NCBI GenBank assembly: GCA_024734555.1
Contig: JANPWX010000061.1
Span: 395,710 to 459,709 of the forward strand
DNA: 64,000 nucleotides
DNA from: Trochalopteron elliotii
Taxonomy: Eukaryota > Chordata > Aves > Passeriformes > Leiothrichidae
Direction: 5' to 3'
The stretch's first letter is position 1. Every line of letters starts with the position of its first letter. The notes under the pieces are model-generated. The model worked only from the letters and a program-made list of their open reading frames with translations. It searched no databases and had not been told where the DNA came from. This document shows, piece by piece, positions 1 to 10,640 of this stretch. Both the position numbers and the translations under genes were made by a program.

Positions 1-154
1 AACCTATTTTGTGCAAGAACCAGAAGCATCATTGCAATTACCATTGCAGGTGTGGAGTGGAAATAGTACTTTTGTAATCTTTTGTGCTCCCAGTATCGAT
101 GGGTGCAGTGACCATTTAAAGTAAGTCCTGTGAGGAAGTGATATGACTGATAAA
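1..154. other. Unique non-coding flank
   Basis: Short AT-rich stretch before the first CR1 copy. I see no gene, repeat or RNA signature in it. Confidence 0.6.
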
Positions 155-546
155 CCCCCAGCTGAGGGAGCTGGGAGTGTTTAGAGAAAAAGAGGCTTAG
201 GGGGGACCTTGTTGCTCTCTACAACTCCCTGAAAGGAGGCTGTAGGCAGGTGGGGGTCAGGCTCTTTTGTCAGGCAACCAGTGACAGGAAGAGAGGACTG
301 CCTTAAGTTGTGCCAGGGGAGATTCAGGCTGGACATCAGGAAGAGTTTCTTCTTGGAAAGGGTTTTCATGCCTTGAAATGGCCTTCCTAGGTTGGTGCTG
401 GAGACCATGAATTCCCTGGAGGAATTCATTAAACAACTGGATGCAGCACTCAGTGGTCTGGTCTGGTTGATGAGGTGGTGTTGGGTTACAGGTTGGACTC
501 GATGATCCTGGAGGTCTTTTCCTACCCAAATGATCGTGTGATTCTG
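155..546 (+). mobile_element. CR1 LINE, 5'-truncated 3' end
   Basis: This is the 3' end of a chicken-repeat-1 (CR1) non-LTR retrotransposon. Diagnostic words occur in the expected order: the start with CTGAGGGAGCTGGGAGTGTTTAG, the segment around 'accttgttgctctctacaac' and 'tccctgaaaggaggctgtag', the 'ccaggggagattcaggctgg' segment, 'gttggactcgatgatcctgg' then 'aggtcttttcctaccc', and a terminal GATTCTG-type end at about 538-546. It holds the end of the ORF2-derived region and the 3' UTR only, as is usual for 5'-truncated CR1 copies. Substitutions and small gaps relative to the consensus I remember indicate an old, inactive copy. Open frames on the minus strand across it (181-618 and 257-529) are antisense shadows. 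The exact 5' edge is uncertain by tens of bases. Confidence 0.93.
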
Positions 547-2690
547 CTCTCTCTCTGCTGTTTGCAGTAGTTCCCCCTCACCCTGCCAAAGGTCTGCACT
601 CCTCTGCCTCACCTCCACTTTGGAGATACACTGGGGAAGTTTATATTCCTTGTGCTGTCTGCAGCAGGAGAGTTTCTATTCATTGCCAGCTTAAGCCCAG
701 TTCTCTCAGTCCTGACACACAAAGTTTTGTAGCTCAGATTTTCATCTGCACCACTTCCCTCTCATCGAAGCACTCCACAATAGGATGCCTTGGTGTTACA
801 TAACTTCTGTGAATAGCCAGGTATTTCTGTGAAAATACATTGTGAAATGAGTTGTATTGCATTGTGTAGGACATATAATATGGCATTCTCTGGAGGAAAC
901 AATTATTTGCTCAATAATGTCTATCACATTCAGCTCCTCAGTTTATGGTACATTGTTGGTAAGGGCACAGGGGTGTGTTTCTTGGTAAAATAATTGTGTT
1001 TTAGCTTAGAATATCATCTTTCACTAAACAAAAAACTTACATAAACTCTGTAAAAGCAGTCTCATCATTGTCGTAAGATCAGTGGACTTTTTCCACTTAA
1101 TTTATTTTGAGAAAATACATTTCCTGTGTATTTTCAAGATTGTTATTTTAAGATGTGGATGTCCACCTAAATTAGATTCCTACCTCTCTGAATCACAGAT
1201 ACAACTTAGTATTGGGAAACCATAAATTGCATGAGTTATTTTTGTGAAGAGTATCTTTTAAAAGTTTTTTTTTTAATTCTTTGCTTCAGGTCTTCTGTAG
1301 ATTGACTTGCAAACAAAAATTTGCTTTTGTTTTATGGGACCAGTTTAACCTTATTTTTTTCTTCTAACAACAGGTGTCAGCAAAATGACAAGATTTAAAT
1401 GGCACCCAGTAATAGTTTTGTGGTGCCCTCATAAGTTTGGTTATCTGGTCTCATTAAAAAAAAAATCCTCAGAATATTAGAAGGTGTTCAATAAAAGTCT
1501 TCTTAGTTGTGGCCTCTTTGTTAATGGCCTTGAACTTTTCCTTAGCATTAGCTTTGATCACTGACTCTGTGTAATCACCTCCTATTTATGGGCCAGGTCA
1601 GCCAATAAATAAAAGTAAATTGGAACTGGACTGTAGCCTTCTATCAAAAGGCACAGTTGTGTTTAGACTTTTAAGGATAAGGTGCACTACATGCAATCAA
1701 AAGAAGCTGACAGCAGGAGAAGAGTGTTTACTGTCCAGGTGCACCTTAGAACTTCCCAGGCTTAACTCTCATTTAAACAGGATTCTTGGGATCTTACTGA
1801 AGGGAGACAAGAGCAGATGTGCTGGGGGCCCTTACAAAGGAATTTGTAAAACTTTGTTCCCTCTTAGCAATGTGTGAAATGTTAAATACTTCTGTAGCAC
1901 AAATGTCATGCTTTTTTTCTCAGCCTAAGTAACAGAAGTGTACAAACATGAGACAAGGAAATGTCTGAGTGTCTTTATGTGATTTTTTTTTTCATAAACT
2001 GTAAAGTCTCTATTAAGCAACACGTATTTCCAAGTCAAAAACAGTCCTTAGAGTAACTTTGACACATACTCATGTATGTAACATCTTCTGTGTGGAACCA
2101 AGTAAGGGCTGGATTGTTTCCTTTCTCCCTTCCTTTGATTCATTTTTTTTAAAATACAAAATGGGTCCCAATGGTTGTGAGTAATCTTATGCACCCTTGC
2201 TCCTGCTTCTGGAGGATGGATTCAGGTAAGCTTTATTCAGCTTGTGACTTCTCTTGTGTCAGAAGTGGAAAGAAGGTAAAATCAGATATAAAAATATTTC
2301 CCCCTCAGTAAAGTAGTGGCAGTCTAATAGGATCTGCATGGAGCTTTCCTTTGGCAGGGTCAGATAAACATCTTAAGAGTCTGACAGATGATCTCTGATT
2401 AACTGAAACAAAAAAAATAAAAATCAATATTCATGTTAAGTAAGTGGTGGTTGGCAAGTAGATGAGAAAATATCCCAAGTTTAAAGTAATTGACCCATAT
2501 AACACACAAACAGAAAAAAAAAAAAAAACAAACCTGTGAAAACTTTTTCAAGGTCTCAAAACATGAACATGGAGTTGCTCGCTGCAGGCCATACTCAGAT
2601 ACTCTTTCTGATTATATATCTCACATTTCCTGATGAACCACTGTAATGCTGTTTTAAATTTGTCAGATTCAAACCATATGGGAGCCCCTA
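547..2690. other. Unique AT-rich non-coding stretch
   Basis: No gene, exon or recognisable repeat family seen. It holds a CT-rich run just after the CR1 end, a 15-A run at 2514-2528 and ordinary AT-rich sequence. The only plus-strand open frame of note (1620-1877, 85 codons) has no recognisable domain and no splice context, and is treated as chance. Confidence 0.55.
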
Positions 2691-2697
2691 CTCTGCA

Positions 2698-2727
2698 CAT
2701 TAATGTGAGCTGAGCCTCACATTAATG
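2698..2727. repeat. Perfect 12-bp inverted repeat (hairpin)
   Basis: CATTAATGTGAG at 2698-2709 and its exact reverse complement at 2716-2727 are separated by six bases (CTGAGC). As RNA or single-stranded DNA this would fold into a 12-bp stem. No known gene or transposon terminus is recognised beside it, and function is unknown. Confidence 0.85.
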
Positions 2728-2835
2728 CAGTGCCTGTCACATAACAATACCTCTTTGAAATACTTTTTTTACATGAGATCAGCTCAGGTACCTTCAACAA
2801 AGAAATGTACCTTTTCAATGCTCCCCTCTCCTTAA

Positions 2836-2860
2836 GAATTTTCACATATGGTGAAAATTC
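2836..2860. repeat. Perfect 10-bp inverted repeat (hairpin)
   Basis: GAATTTTCAC at 2836-2845 and GTGAAAATTC at 2851-2860 are exact reverse complements around a five-base spacer (ATATG). It lies about 110 bp from the hairpin at 2698-2727. The arm sequences of the two are unrelated. Confidence 0.85.
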
Positions 2861-5800
2861 ACATGGTGCAAATATGTATATATAATTTATGCATATTTTT
2901 CATGTACTTTTTTTATCTGTATATTCTTATCCAGAACTGCCCTTCGGTTAAGACCCCTGATTGATAAAGATTGGTTCTGGTAAAATGTTATTTGTATGTT
3001 TTAGAAGAAGAGATCGTGTAGGTTTTTATACATTTGTCATAAACATCCTTAGCACAGGGGTCAGGAGATCCAAGGAAGAATGATGTAAGGTTAAAAAAAG
3101 CAAAATTTTTACTGCAGATGTTTCAGTTCATGTATATAAGAGTAAATGCTGGAGAAAGCTAAAGAATAGCATTGCTGGAAGACTCAGCTCCCTTCTGATT
3201 ATTATGGACAACATACCCTGAACAGAAGTATAACAAACTGTTTAAAACCAAACCATTCAAAACCAGAGATGAAAATTGGTTTGTTGCTGAAGCTTCACTG
3301 GATGTGACCTTCGGCTAAGAGCGCTCAAAGTGTGCACACCAGCAGATCTGAAAATAAATGATGGACAGAAAATTGGCACGATGCTCCCTGAGGTCTAAAT
3401 GGTGTAATGTCATGTAGTTTGTGACTGCACGGACATTTGTCACTGCAATCCTGCAGGAAGGATGCACACTGTGCAAACCCTTGTTAATGTGTAACATTTC
3501 TTTTCAGTTCTGATGGTGAGAGTTGAGTCTGATGTTTTCCCTTGTCTTCCCTGAAATCATTGTGGGAAGCTATCTGATACTTTATGAAGTGCACAGTAGG
3601 GTCTGCTGTGAGATATTGAAGTACCAAGATTATAGCATATGCCTGTGCTTCACAGCTTCATTGACAAATTTGTTAAAACTCTTTTCTCTTTGTGCCCCCT
3701 CCAGGGTATTATGAACTGCGTGTGCCAGGGGAGGTCACCCAGGAAAGCCTGTGTGCTTGAGAGGAGCACCTCATTTGCCACCTCATTCATACCTCTCAAG
3801 ATTTTTAAGATGAATTATTTATCAAAGAAGCTACTGTCAGAAGTTCGGACAGCACATGTCTTCTTTAATTATTCCTGACTTTTTCCTCCAGGGAAGCACA
3901 TGGGGAGTTTCTTGAGGAGAGAGTAAAGGTGCTTTTTCTTCAGGATACCACAGAACAGACTGAAGAAAAATGTCTCTCTATTTGCTTGTGTGCCAGCAGT
4001 GACTAAAGACTACAATGTCCTGATATCTGTGCCACAGATCCCTGCTCAGATATTCAGCTCCCTACATATGGGAGACTCCAGCCAGCACCAGCGGGAGCTG
4101 AAATGTGCTGGACTGACAGTTCTGGATGCTGAAGGTCTTTTTGTCATGTAATCTGCATTTTAATAGACTAGACAAGACACCATCCAGTATCATCACAGTC
4201 TTGGTAATGAGGGGGGAGATGTGTTGAGAGGACAGGAGAATTAATTACCCCAGCACTGCGATCAGGCACGTGTGAGAGGGGAGAGTTCCAGTGGGAAGGC
4301 TTCACGTGCACCTCCATCTGTGGACTGAACTTGCCACTTTGGAAATCAGCCTAAGTTTTTTCTGGTTTTTTAATTTTCCAAAGAAGAATTCAGTGATGCT
4401 TAAAGTGCCTCTCTGCAGGGAAGTCAGTCAGCCTGCATTTACAAAGCAACAGCATGCAGAAAGACCAGAATACAGTAACTTCTTTTTAAAACAAATTTGT
4501 ATTATTTATGACTTGCTATGAACATTTGCATAAGAACTATCCTGTTTGCAGAGACCTTTCTGTTAGGACCTCAACATGTGTGAAACTCAGATAAACACAC
4601 ATCTGAAGAAGCTCTGGCATCCAAAGGCTCCCGTGAACACCCTAAAGCACCTTTGTGAGACCAACACCATGAAACGTGCTCTTCTAACAGGTAAGGATTG
4701 CAACCTCTGCATAGAGAAAGGCATTTCATAAGTTCTTGTTCCCCAAAGCACCTGCTAATGCCTGTCACTGAGCAAGGCTGGTGGTGTGGCCAAGTTGGAT
4801 TCCTGCTCTGGTCCAGCAGGAGCTGCCGTGACTTGTTAGGCAGAGCACACTGATGAGAAGGTTTTCCCAGTAGCTCAAGAGCAAATGTTCATTTCAGTCA
4901 ATGTTTTGTGAAAGACAATTGGTAAAATACCAACAGTTCCTGCATATGGGCTTTAATTTACCAGAGTAAACCATGCATTTTTCACTTAGGTCTAAAATGT
5001 GACTTTAGCTTTTCATGTAAGCTTATTCCTTTTCAGGAAATTGGAGCTATAAATGCTTGATGTAAAAAGAAAAGCGAGCTAAGAGATAAAGCTGGAAAGG
5101 AATGAGAGCAAGGGAAAGGGAAGGAAAACAGCTGAATTAAGAGGAAATTATTTCCCCTTTCTCCATTTCTGAAATGAGCAATGAGGATTTTGCTTACAAA
5201 GCTCCCTTTTGGAGCTGAGTTATCCACACAGCCTCCACCTGCCCCAGTAGCTTTTGCCATGCTCAAGGCTCTAAATTTGCCTTAGGTGGGCTGGCTGGGC
5301 CCAGGAAGTAGCAGGCAGGCTTGGTTTCTTGCCTGTGAAAGAAAAAGGCATTGAATTAGAGCAAACAGGAACTCCTTCTTCACCACCTGACAATGGGTAA
5401 GAAACTTCATGCTTTGTGGCATGATACAGCTAAAATAGATTACATTGATATTTCCAGTTTAGGAGGCAGTGTGTGTCCCCCTGCCTAGAGTTAGCTGAGA
5501 TCCTGCTCTGCTCACTCTCATTTCTTTGGAGTGTTACACAATAAACCAAAGGGAAGAGGGGCTAGTGGGTATCTGTGTGCTGCCTGTATGGTGGGCTTTT
5601 GGAGAAAATGGTACTTGTGTAAAGGATGAGCTCTGGAGGTACAGGAGTGACTCTGAGCCCTGTCAGAGGGGTTTGCTCTGGTCTACTCTTCAGGGTTATT
5701 TGTGATATGCTCTTCTGAGCACAGTGTGTGATGTGGTCTCAGGCAGCAGGCTGGGGTTTCATCATTTGTGTGGTGCCTGTCCGGGGGGTGTTGTCAGAGG

Positions 5801-7930
5801 GGCTCCTTGAGCTACAGGTCTCATTTTCTGGGTGCTATGGAAAGAAGTGTCTTTCCATACTCTTGGTTTATCACTTTTGCCAGCTGCTGGCTCATTTTGC
5901 TTCCTCAAGTGGTCATAAAAAAAGTAGTTTGGGGAACAGAATTTTGGTCCCAACAACCTTCTGTCCTGGTGAATCCACCCCATCATTACCATACGTGAAA
6001 TAAACCTAATCTTTAGCTGCTGAGCAGGCTGGAAATCAGTTTAACTTGCAGCTGGGGGATGAGGTATTGATAAGGAGACTGTCCCAGCCATTGAAGCTGC
6101 CACCTTTTCAAGGATCTCCTTACTTGTGCTGCTGGCTGCCCAGGGATGAGGGGTTTCTCAGCCATCCCTTGGGAAGTTATCCACTCCTGCTGGTAACTGG
6201 CAGCCTCAGTGATGGGCTGTGGCCCCCTTTCCTCCTCTTGGCTTGGCACTGAGTCTGCAGCACCCCAATGGGTTTTCTCTGTTTTCTTTGGTAAAACTTA
6301 CAGTTTTATTTCTAACTATGAACTGCTGGTAAGCTTAGGTTCTTTTCCTTTTAAAGGCTTACTCTATATTTCTCCTCTCTTAATGATACAAATAGATTTT
6401 TTTTTTCTTTGAATTCTTCCTCCTGTTGTTTCTCTGCTTGCAACTAAGATCCTTTTAATCTGTAGTTCTTCTTCCAAACAGGTTGTCTCTATGTCAAACC
6501 ATACATGTTTTTCTCTCAACCTTCTTCAGTATTTTTCTTTGTCACCTCTGCGATAGCCTTATTTACTGCCTCTTGTTCCAGGGCACTGTCATTGTTTCTT
6601 TTCTTGGATAAGTTAGAGAAAATTTTGAAACTATCAATACAGAATTGTTTGAATGTGATTTCAAAAGTCTTCCTCTTGATCTGTGTAACTGGAAAAGGAA
6701 ACCTTCAGTTCTTTAAAGACTTTTTTTTTTTTTTTTCCAAAGTACTGGTGGAAAAACTGTGGGGTCCTCTGCTTCTACTGAAACTAGATTGCTAGTGTGA
6801 GATGGGGAGAACAATCCACTCAAGTTATCCATTTTAATAGCAAATATCTGACCTTTCTCTGTCCCAAGGGTTTTGTGCCATTTCTGCACGTCTCTGTTCT
6901 GCTTTTTTTATGACCTTGGCATGTTTCATGTGCCACCTTTTTTTTTTTTTTCCCATATTTTATTTCCATGCATAGAGTGTCTAAATTTGTTGTAAGTTAC
7001 ACTGGAAAAGAACTCTGTTATCTATCTCAATACAGCTCTGTAACAAACCTTTCCTGCCAAACGATATTTACTGTACATACTGTATTTTTAAACAGCAAAA
7101 TACTTATTTTGAGTAGAAAAAACAAACTCATTTTCTTAATTAACTTTTTTATGGAGGTTTTAATGCATGTTCATTATAGAAATTGCAGCTCTCCATCGAA
7201 AAATTGACTGTAAAAAAAAGTTCTTTGTGGTGTTCCATATTTATTGTGCCTTAGTGATTTTCATATAAAATACATGCAGGTTGGGACTGAAAAGATGCTT
7301 TTGTTTTTCTACCTGGCAGCCTTGTGCATTCAACTGGGGCTTTGGCTCAAGCTGGGTTTTTTTGCCTCCCCATGCATCAGCACCAGCAGGACAAATTACA
7401 GCTTCTGTTTACACCTGCCTTTTCAGAGTGCTTGTGCAGGTGCGACAAAATACAGCCTAGAAAACCTTGTTGTGTGAGGGGACTCAAATCTGGTTTGCCT
7501 GCTGTTGTGTTGGCCCTGTAAAACTAACAGGACTTGAGAAGGGGGAAAATAATTTTTTCTTTTTGGCATGGCCATAGGTACGTTTACACTTGAGGAACAC
7601 GTCTGCCAGACAGACAAACAAATAGTTGACATCTTCACACAGTCATATCCTGAAAAACAACTGTGCTGCTAGCCAGGAAAATAAATCCTTCTGCATTAGG
7701 CAGCTGGTTGTGTTCTTAGCAGCTTCTATGGGTACCTGTGTCTGGGAGGCTGTAGGATGGAGTTTTTCCCTAATTCCCCAACAAAATGAAGTTCTTTCAG
7801 TTGTTTAATTTAAAGCTGCTTTACAGCCCAGGGTTGTTAGATGGCTTCTGTTTGGTGAGTATTGTGTGGATAAGAATTATTAGCACCCAGGTTCCTGCAG
7901 TGCTGCAGGGAAAGAAATCCCTTACCTAAA
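2861..7930. other. Unique non-coding stretch with homopolymer runs
   Basis: No gene or repeat family recognised. Landmarks are two CACGTG E-boxes (4267-4272 and 4303-4308), a purine-rich run around 5070-5130, and T runs at 6721-6736 (16 T) and 6938-6951 (14 T). Short open frames between 5728 and 7808 overlap on both strands without domains. They coincide with locally stop-poor sequence rather than any exon structure. Confidence 0.5.
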
Positions 7931-7934
7931 AATT

Positions 7935-8285
7935 CTGGTGGATTCCAGTGTGAGATGTGGGTCATCGAGGCAAACAACTCTGAGGCACCCAGGGCAGAAG
8001 ATTCGCTCCCTGGAGGACAATTTGTCCTCTAGTGTCTTTGAAGGCTTCAGTGAGTGGCCTTTTGGACACAGTTGGCTACTTTGTGGATTAAAGTTGATCC
8101 ACGAGTGGAGAACAGTTTGTCCCAGGGTATAAGTTCACACATATTTTTACTAAAGCTTTGGCAGACCAAATAAAGTTTTGGTTTCTGAGCCGGCACCAAG
8201 ACACAACTCCTCTGCAGCCACCAAGATCTTCTGTCATGTCACCCTGAAGCTGCTGTTTGCAGACAACTCTTCCTAAGCCAGTGCA
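7935..8285 (+). mobile_element. Possible degraded solo LTR
   Basis: The arrangement resembles the end of a retroviral long terminal repeat on the plus strand. A TATA-like GGGTATAAG at about 8125-8133 is followed roughly 40 bp later by the poly(A) signal AATAAAG at 8169-8175, then a short GT-rich stretch with TTGGTTTCTGAGCCGGCACC. Avian LTRs with a short R region place these two signals similarly close. I could not find terminal TG...CA borders or target-site duplications with confidence, so both ends are guesses. No gag, pol or env-like frame lies beside it. The alternative is unique sequence with chance motifs. Confidence 0.27.
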
Positions 8286-9880
8286 TTCAGAGGCTGGACC
8301 AGGCTCTGTAGTGCTCAAGTGTCTGGAGATTTTTTTTTTTTGGTGCCATTTTGAAATCTGCTCTCTGCAAAGTAAAATGGGCAGAGGAGAAATCCACTTG
8401 TCACTGTTCATCTATTAAGAAATCTTGATGGTTATAAGAGCAGTTACATCTTCCTCCCCCATCCATTCCCTTGGAAATATCCAGGAGGAGGAGGGACAAA
8501 GGAATTCCTTGAGTTCTTTCTAAATTAGATTTGCAAGACTTTTTTTCTGATTACAGTGTAGATAGACATAAATGGAAGAGGTGATAATTTTGTTGATCTA
8601 TTCCCATGTGATTGCTGTATTTGAGATTGTTGTAGAATCCCAGTGTGTGGCCACAACTATTTTGTTTTATCCCTGTGATTTTTTCTCCCCCATGCTTTTT
8701 TTTTTCATTTTCTATTTATAATATTGACACATGTTCATCCTACCTGAGGTTGCAATGTTATTAAACACCTTTATAATCCATCTTGTCACAACATCACTTT
8801 CAGTGAAAAGGCTCTGCATATTGTTTTAATCAGAGGTTGTATTTTATTCTTTTGAACTGTAAAATTGCAAGTAGAAAGACCAGCATAAAAACCCTGAGAA
8901 TTAATTAATTGCAAATGGGCTTCTTGGCACATAAGGAAAGGCTTTCATTTTGCTGTTAATATAAGGAAAATATGATTAGAATTCATCAGGGGAGAAAACC
9001 CCTAAACTTATATAGTTCATTTGAGCAGTATTGGACAAGAATAGCAGTTCCACATTTCTGTGGAAGATGCTTACCTCGAATTTAAAATATGTGCCCCTTA
9101 ACACATGGCTCCTAATTATTTTCTGCAGTGTCTTTTGAAGCAAATTGTCATGTAGCCCAGGGTGAATGGGTTTGCTCCTCGGTTTTGTACCCAAACAGCA
9201 GTACTGGGTGGGTATCCACTGAAGTGTTAAAGTATCTCTCCAGGTCCAGATCCTCTAGCTCTCTCATTTGCCAGAAATAATGGCAAAAATAGAAACAAAA
9301 GAAGGAGAGACAGAAACCAGAGGAAGAGTTTTCCACATAGGGACCACCCCTGTATCCAGCAGTGACCTGTGGGCCCTGTGCCAGGGCTGTTTATTTAAGA
9401 GCAGTGATACACATCCTTTCAGCAGGCATCAAATTTGAAAATCCCTGGTCTTCACACGACTTCAAGGCAGCACATTCCTCAGAGCCCAGTGGATTTATTA
9501 TCCTTGTTGCCCCTTTCTTTCCTTGAAACATGAGAAAGACAAGCTTTTTGCCTTTGTCCTCACCCTCCAAGTTTTGCAAGGGCCCTGAGCCCTGTTTCTG
9601 TAGATGTGTTTGTAAGGGCAAGACCTCTATCATGACTTAATGCTGGCAATGAGACAATATAATCAGAAGCCTTTTTGGGGCTATTAACTGAGGCTGTGTG
9701 TTCTGCCATCCAGAGAGTAGATTAATTCCCAGGCAGTGGTCTTGTTTTCTTCTTTCATGGTGTGAAAGTACTGTTTTGGTGGGTTAATTATCTGTATGTA
9801 GCAAGGAACAAAGGTCAGGGATGTGTGCTGATATTCTGAATGAAAGAGAAATTTCTAAGTAATTGCTGAGAAAAGTCAGG
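8286..9880. other. Unique non-coding stretch
   Basis: Contains a T run near 8330-8341 and TTAATTAATT near 8902-8911. Minus-strand frames at 8088-8411, 9148-9336 and 9391-9633 have no recognisable domains. No repeat family recognised. Confidence 0.5.
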
Positions 9881-9884
9881 AGTT

Positions 9885-10640
9885 AAGAAAACAAGCTGGA
9901 CTTTGGGCTCGTGAAGACCATAATCGCTCCTCTTCTGCCTTCTGAGATGCTGCTTGTGAAAAGGTCATTAAAAATAAAAAAGCTTGTGTTAATAAACACA
10001 GTCTTCTTGATGTCAAGAGACATGAAAATACCATGAAGAACACTGTCTCTCCAATCCTGCTGCTCGAGCTGTAGTTGTTTGTTGTGGCTATGAGCGAGCA
10101 GATCTCAGGAAATTAATGAGCTGCTGCCTTGTTAAGCATGGCAGAATTTAATGGAAATGTGTTCTTAATTTCTGGGACCCCGTTTTTTACTTCCTCTCTT
10201 ATACTTGCTAAGGAGGTATTTGCTAACTTGCTAGTCATGCATCATATAATTGAGAGGGAGATGTCTGATGAGGGATGCAGGTCTGATGTCTCTCTATTTA
10301 TAATAGGAATTGTTTTCCACCCTGGTATCCTGTTGCAATGTGTTTGCTACTTAGAAACAAATATCCAACATTTTATTTTGGCTTGCTTCTCACATTGTTG
10401 TGCACAAGTCTGCGTGTCAGAGCACATGGATTGGGGTCTTCAGAGAATTGGCCTCTTCATTACCAATTAAAACCAGAAATTACAGAGCTTTTGCCCTGGT
10501 TTAAGGTGGCATCTCTGAGAAGTGACTTTGAAAACGCTGTCTTAAACAGCTCAATCTTTTGATGAAAACTCGAAGACTGAAAGCTCTATGTTAATTAGTG
10601 GAGCAGCAAATCAATAAACGTATCACAGTTGCTTCATCCA
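9885..10640. promoter_or_regulatory. Candidate conserved non-coding stretch
   Basis: AT-rich, non-repetitive sequence with several TAAT/ATTA homeodomain-type words, for example near 10111-10116 and 10590-10596. It lacks transposon similarity and low-complexity runs. Such composition is typical of vertebrate conserved non-coding elements, but conservation is not visible here. The 113-codon plus frame at 10129-10470 shows no recognisable domain. Confidence 0.2.

Noticed and set aside
181..618. 145- and 90-codon minus-strand frames
   Set aside because: They are antisense to the CR1 copy at 155-546 and its flank, and show no domain.
3704..3890. CCCCTCCAG followed by a short open frame, resembling a 3' splice site and exon
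   Set aside because: No matching donor with a continuing frame and no recognisable protein similarity. Such acceptor-like words are common.
7372..7400. RE1/NRSF-like half-sites (TCAGCACC and GGACA)
   Set aside because: Spacing and the right half do not fit the canonical REST site.
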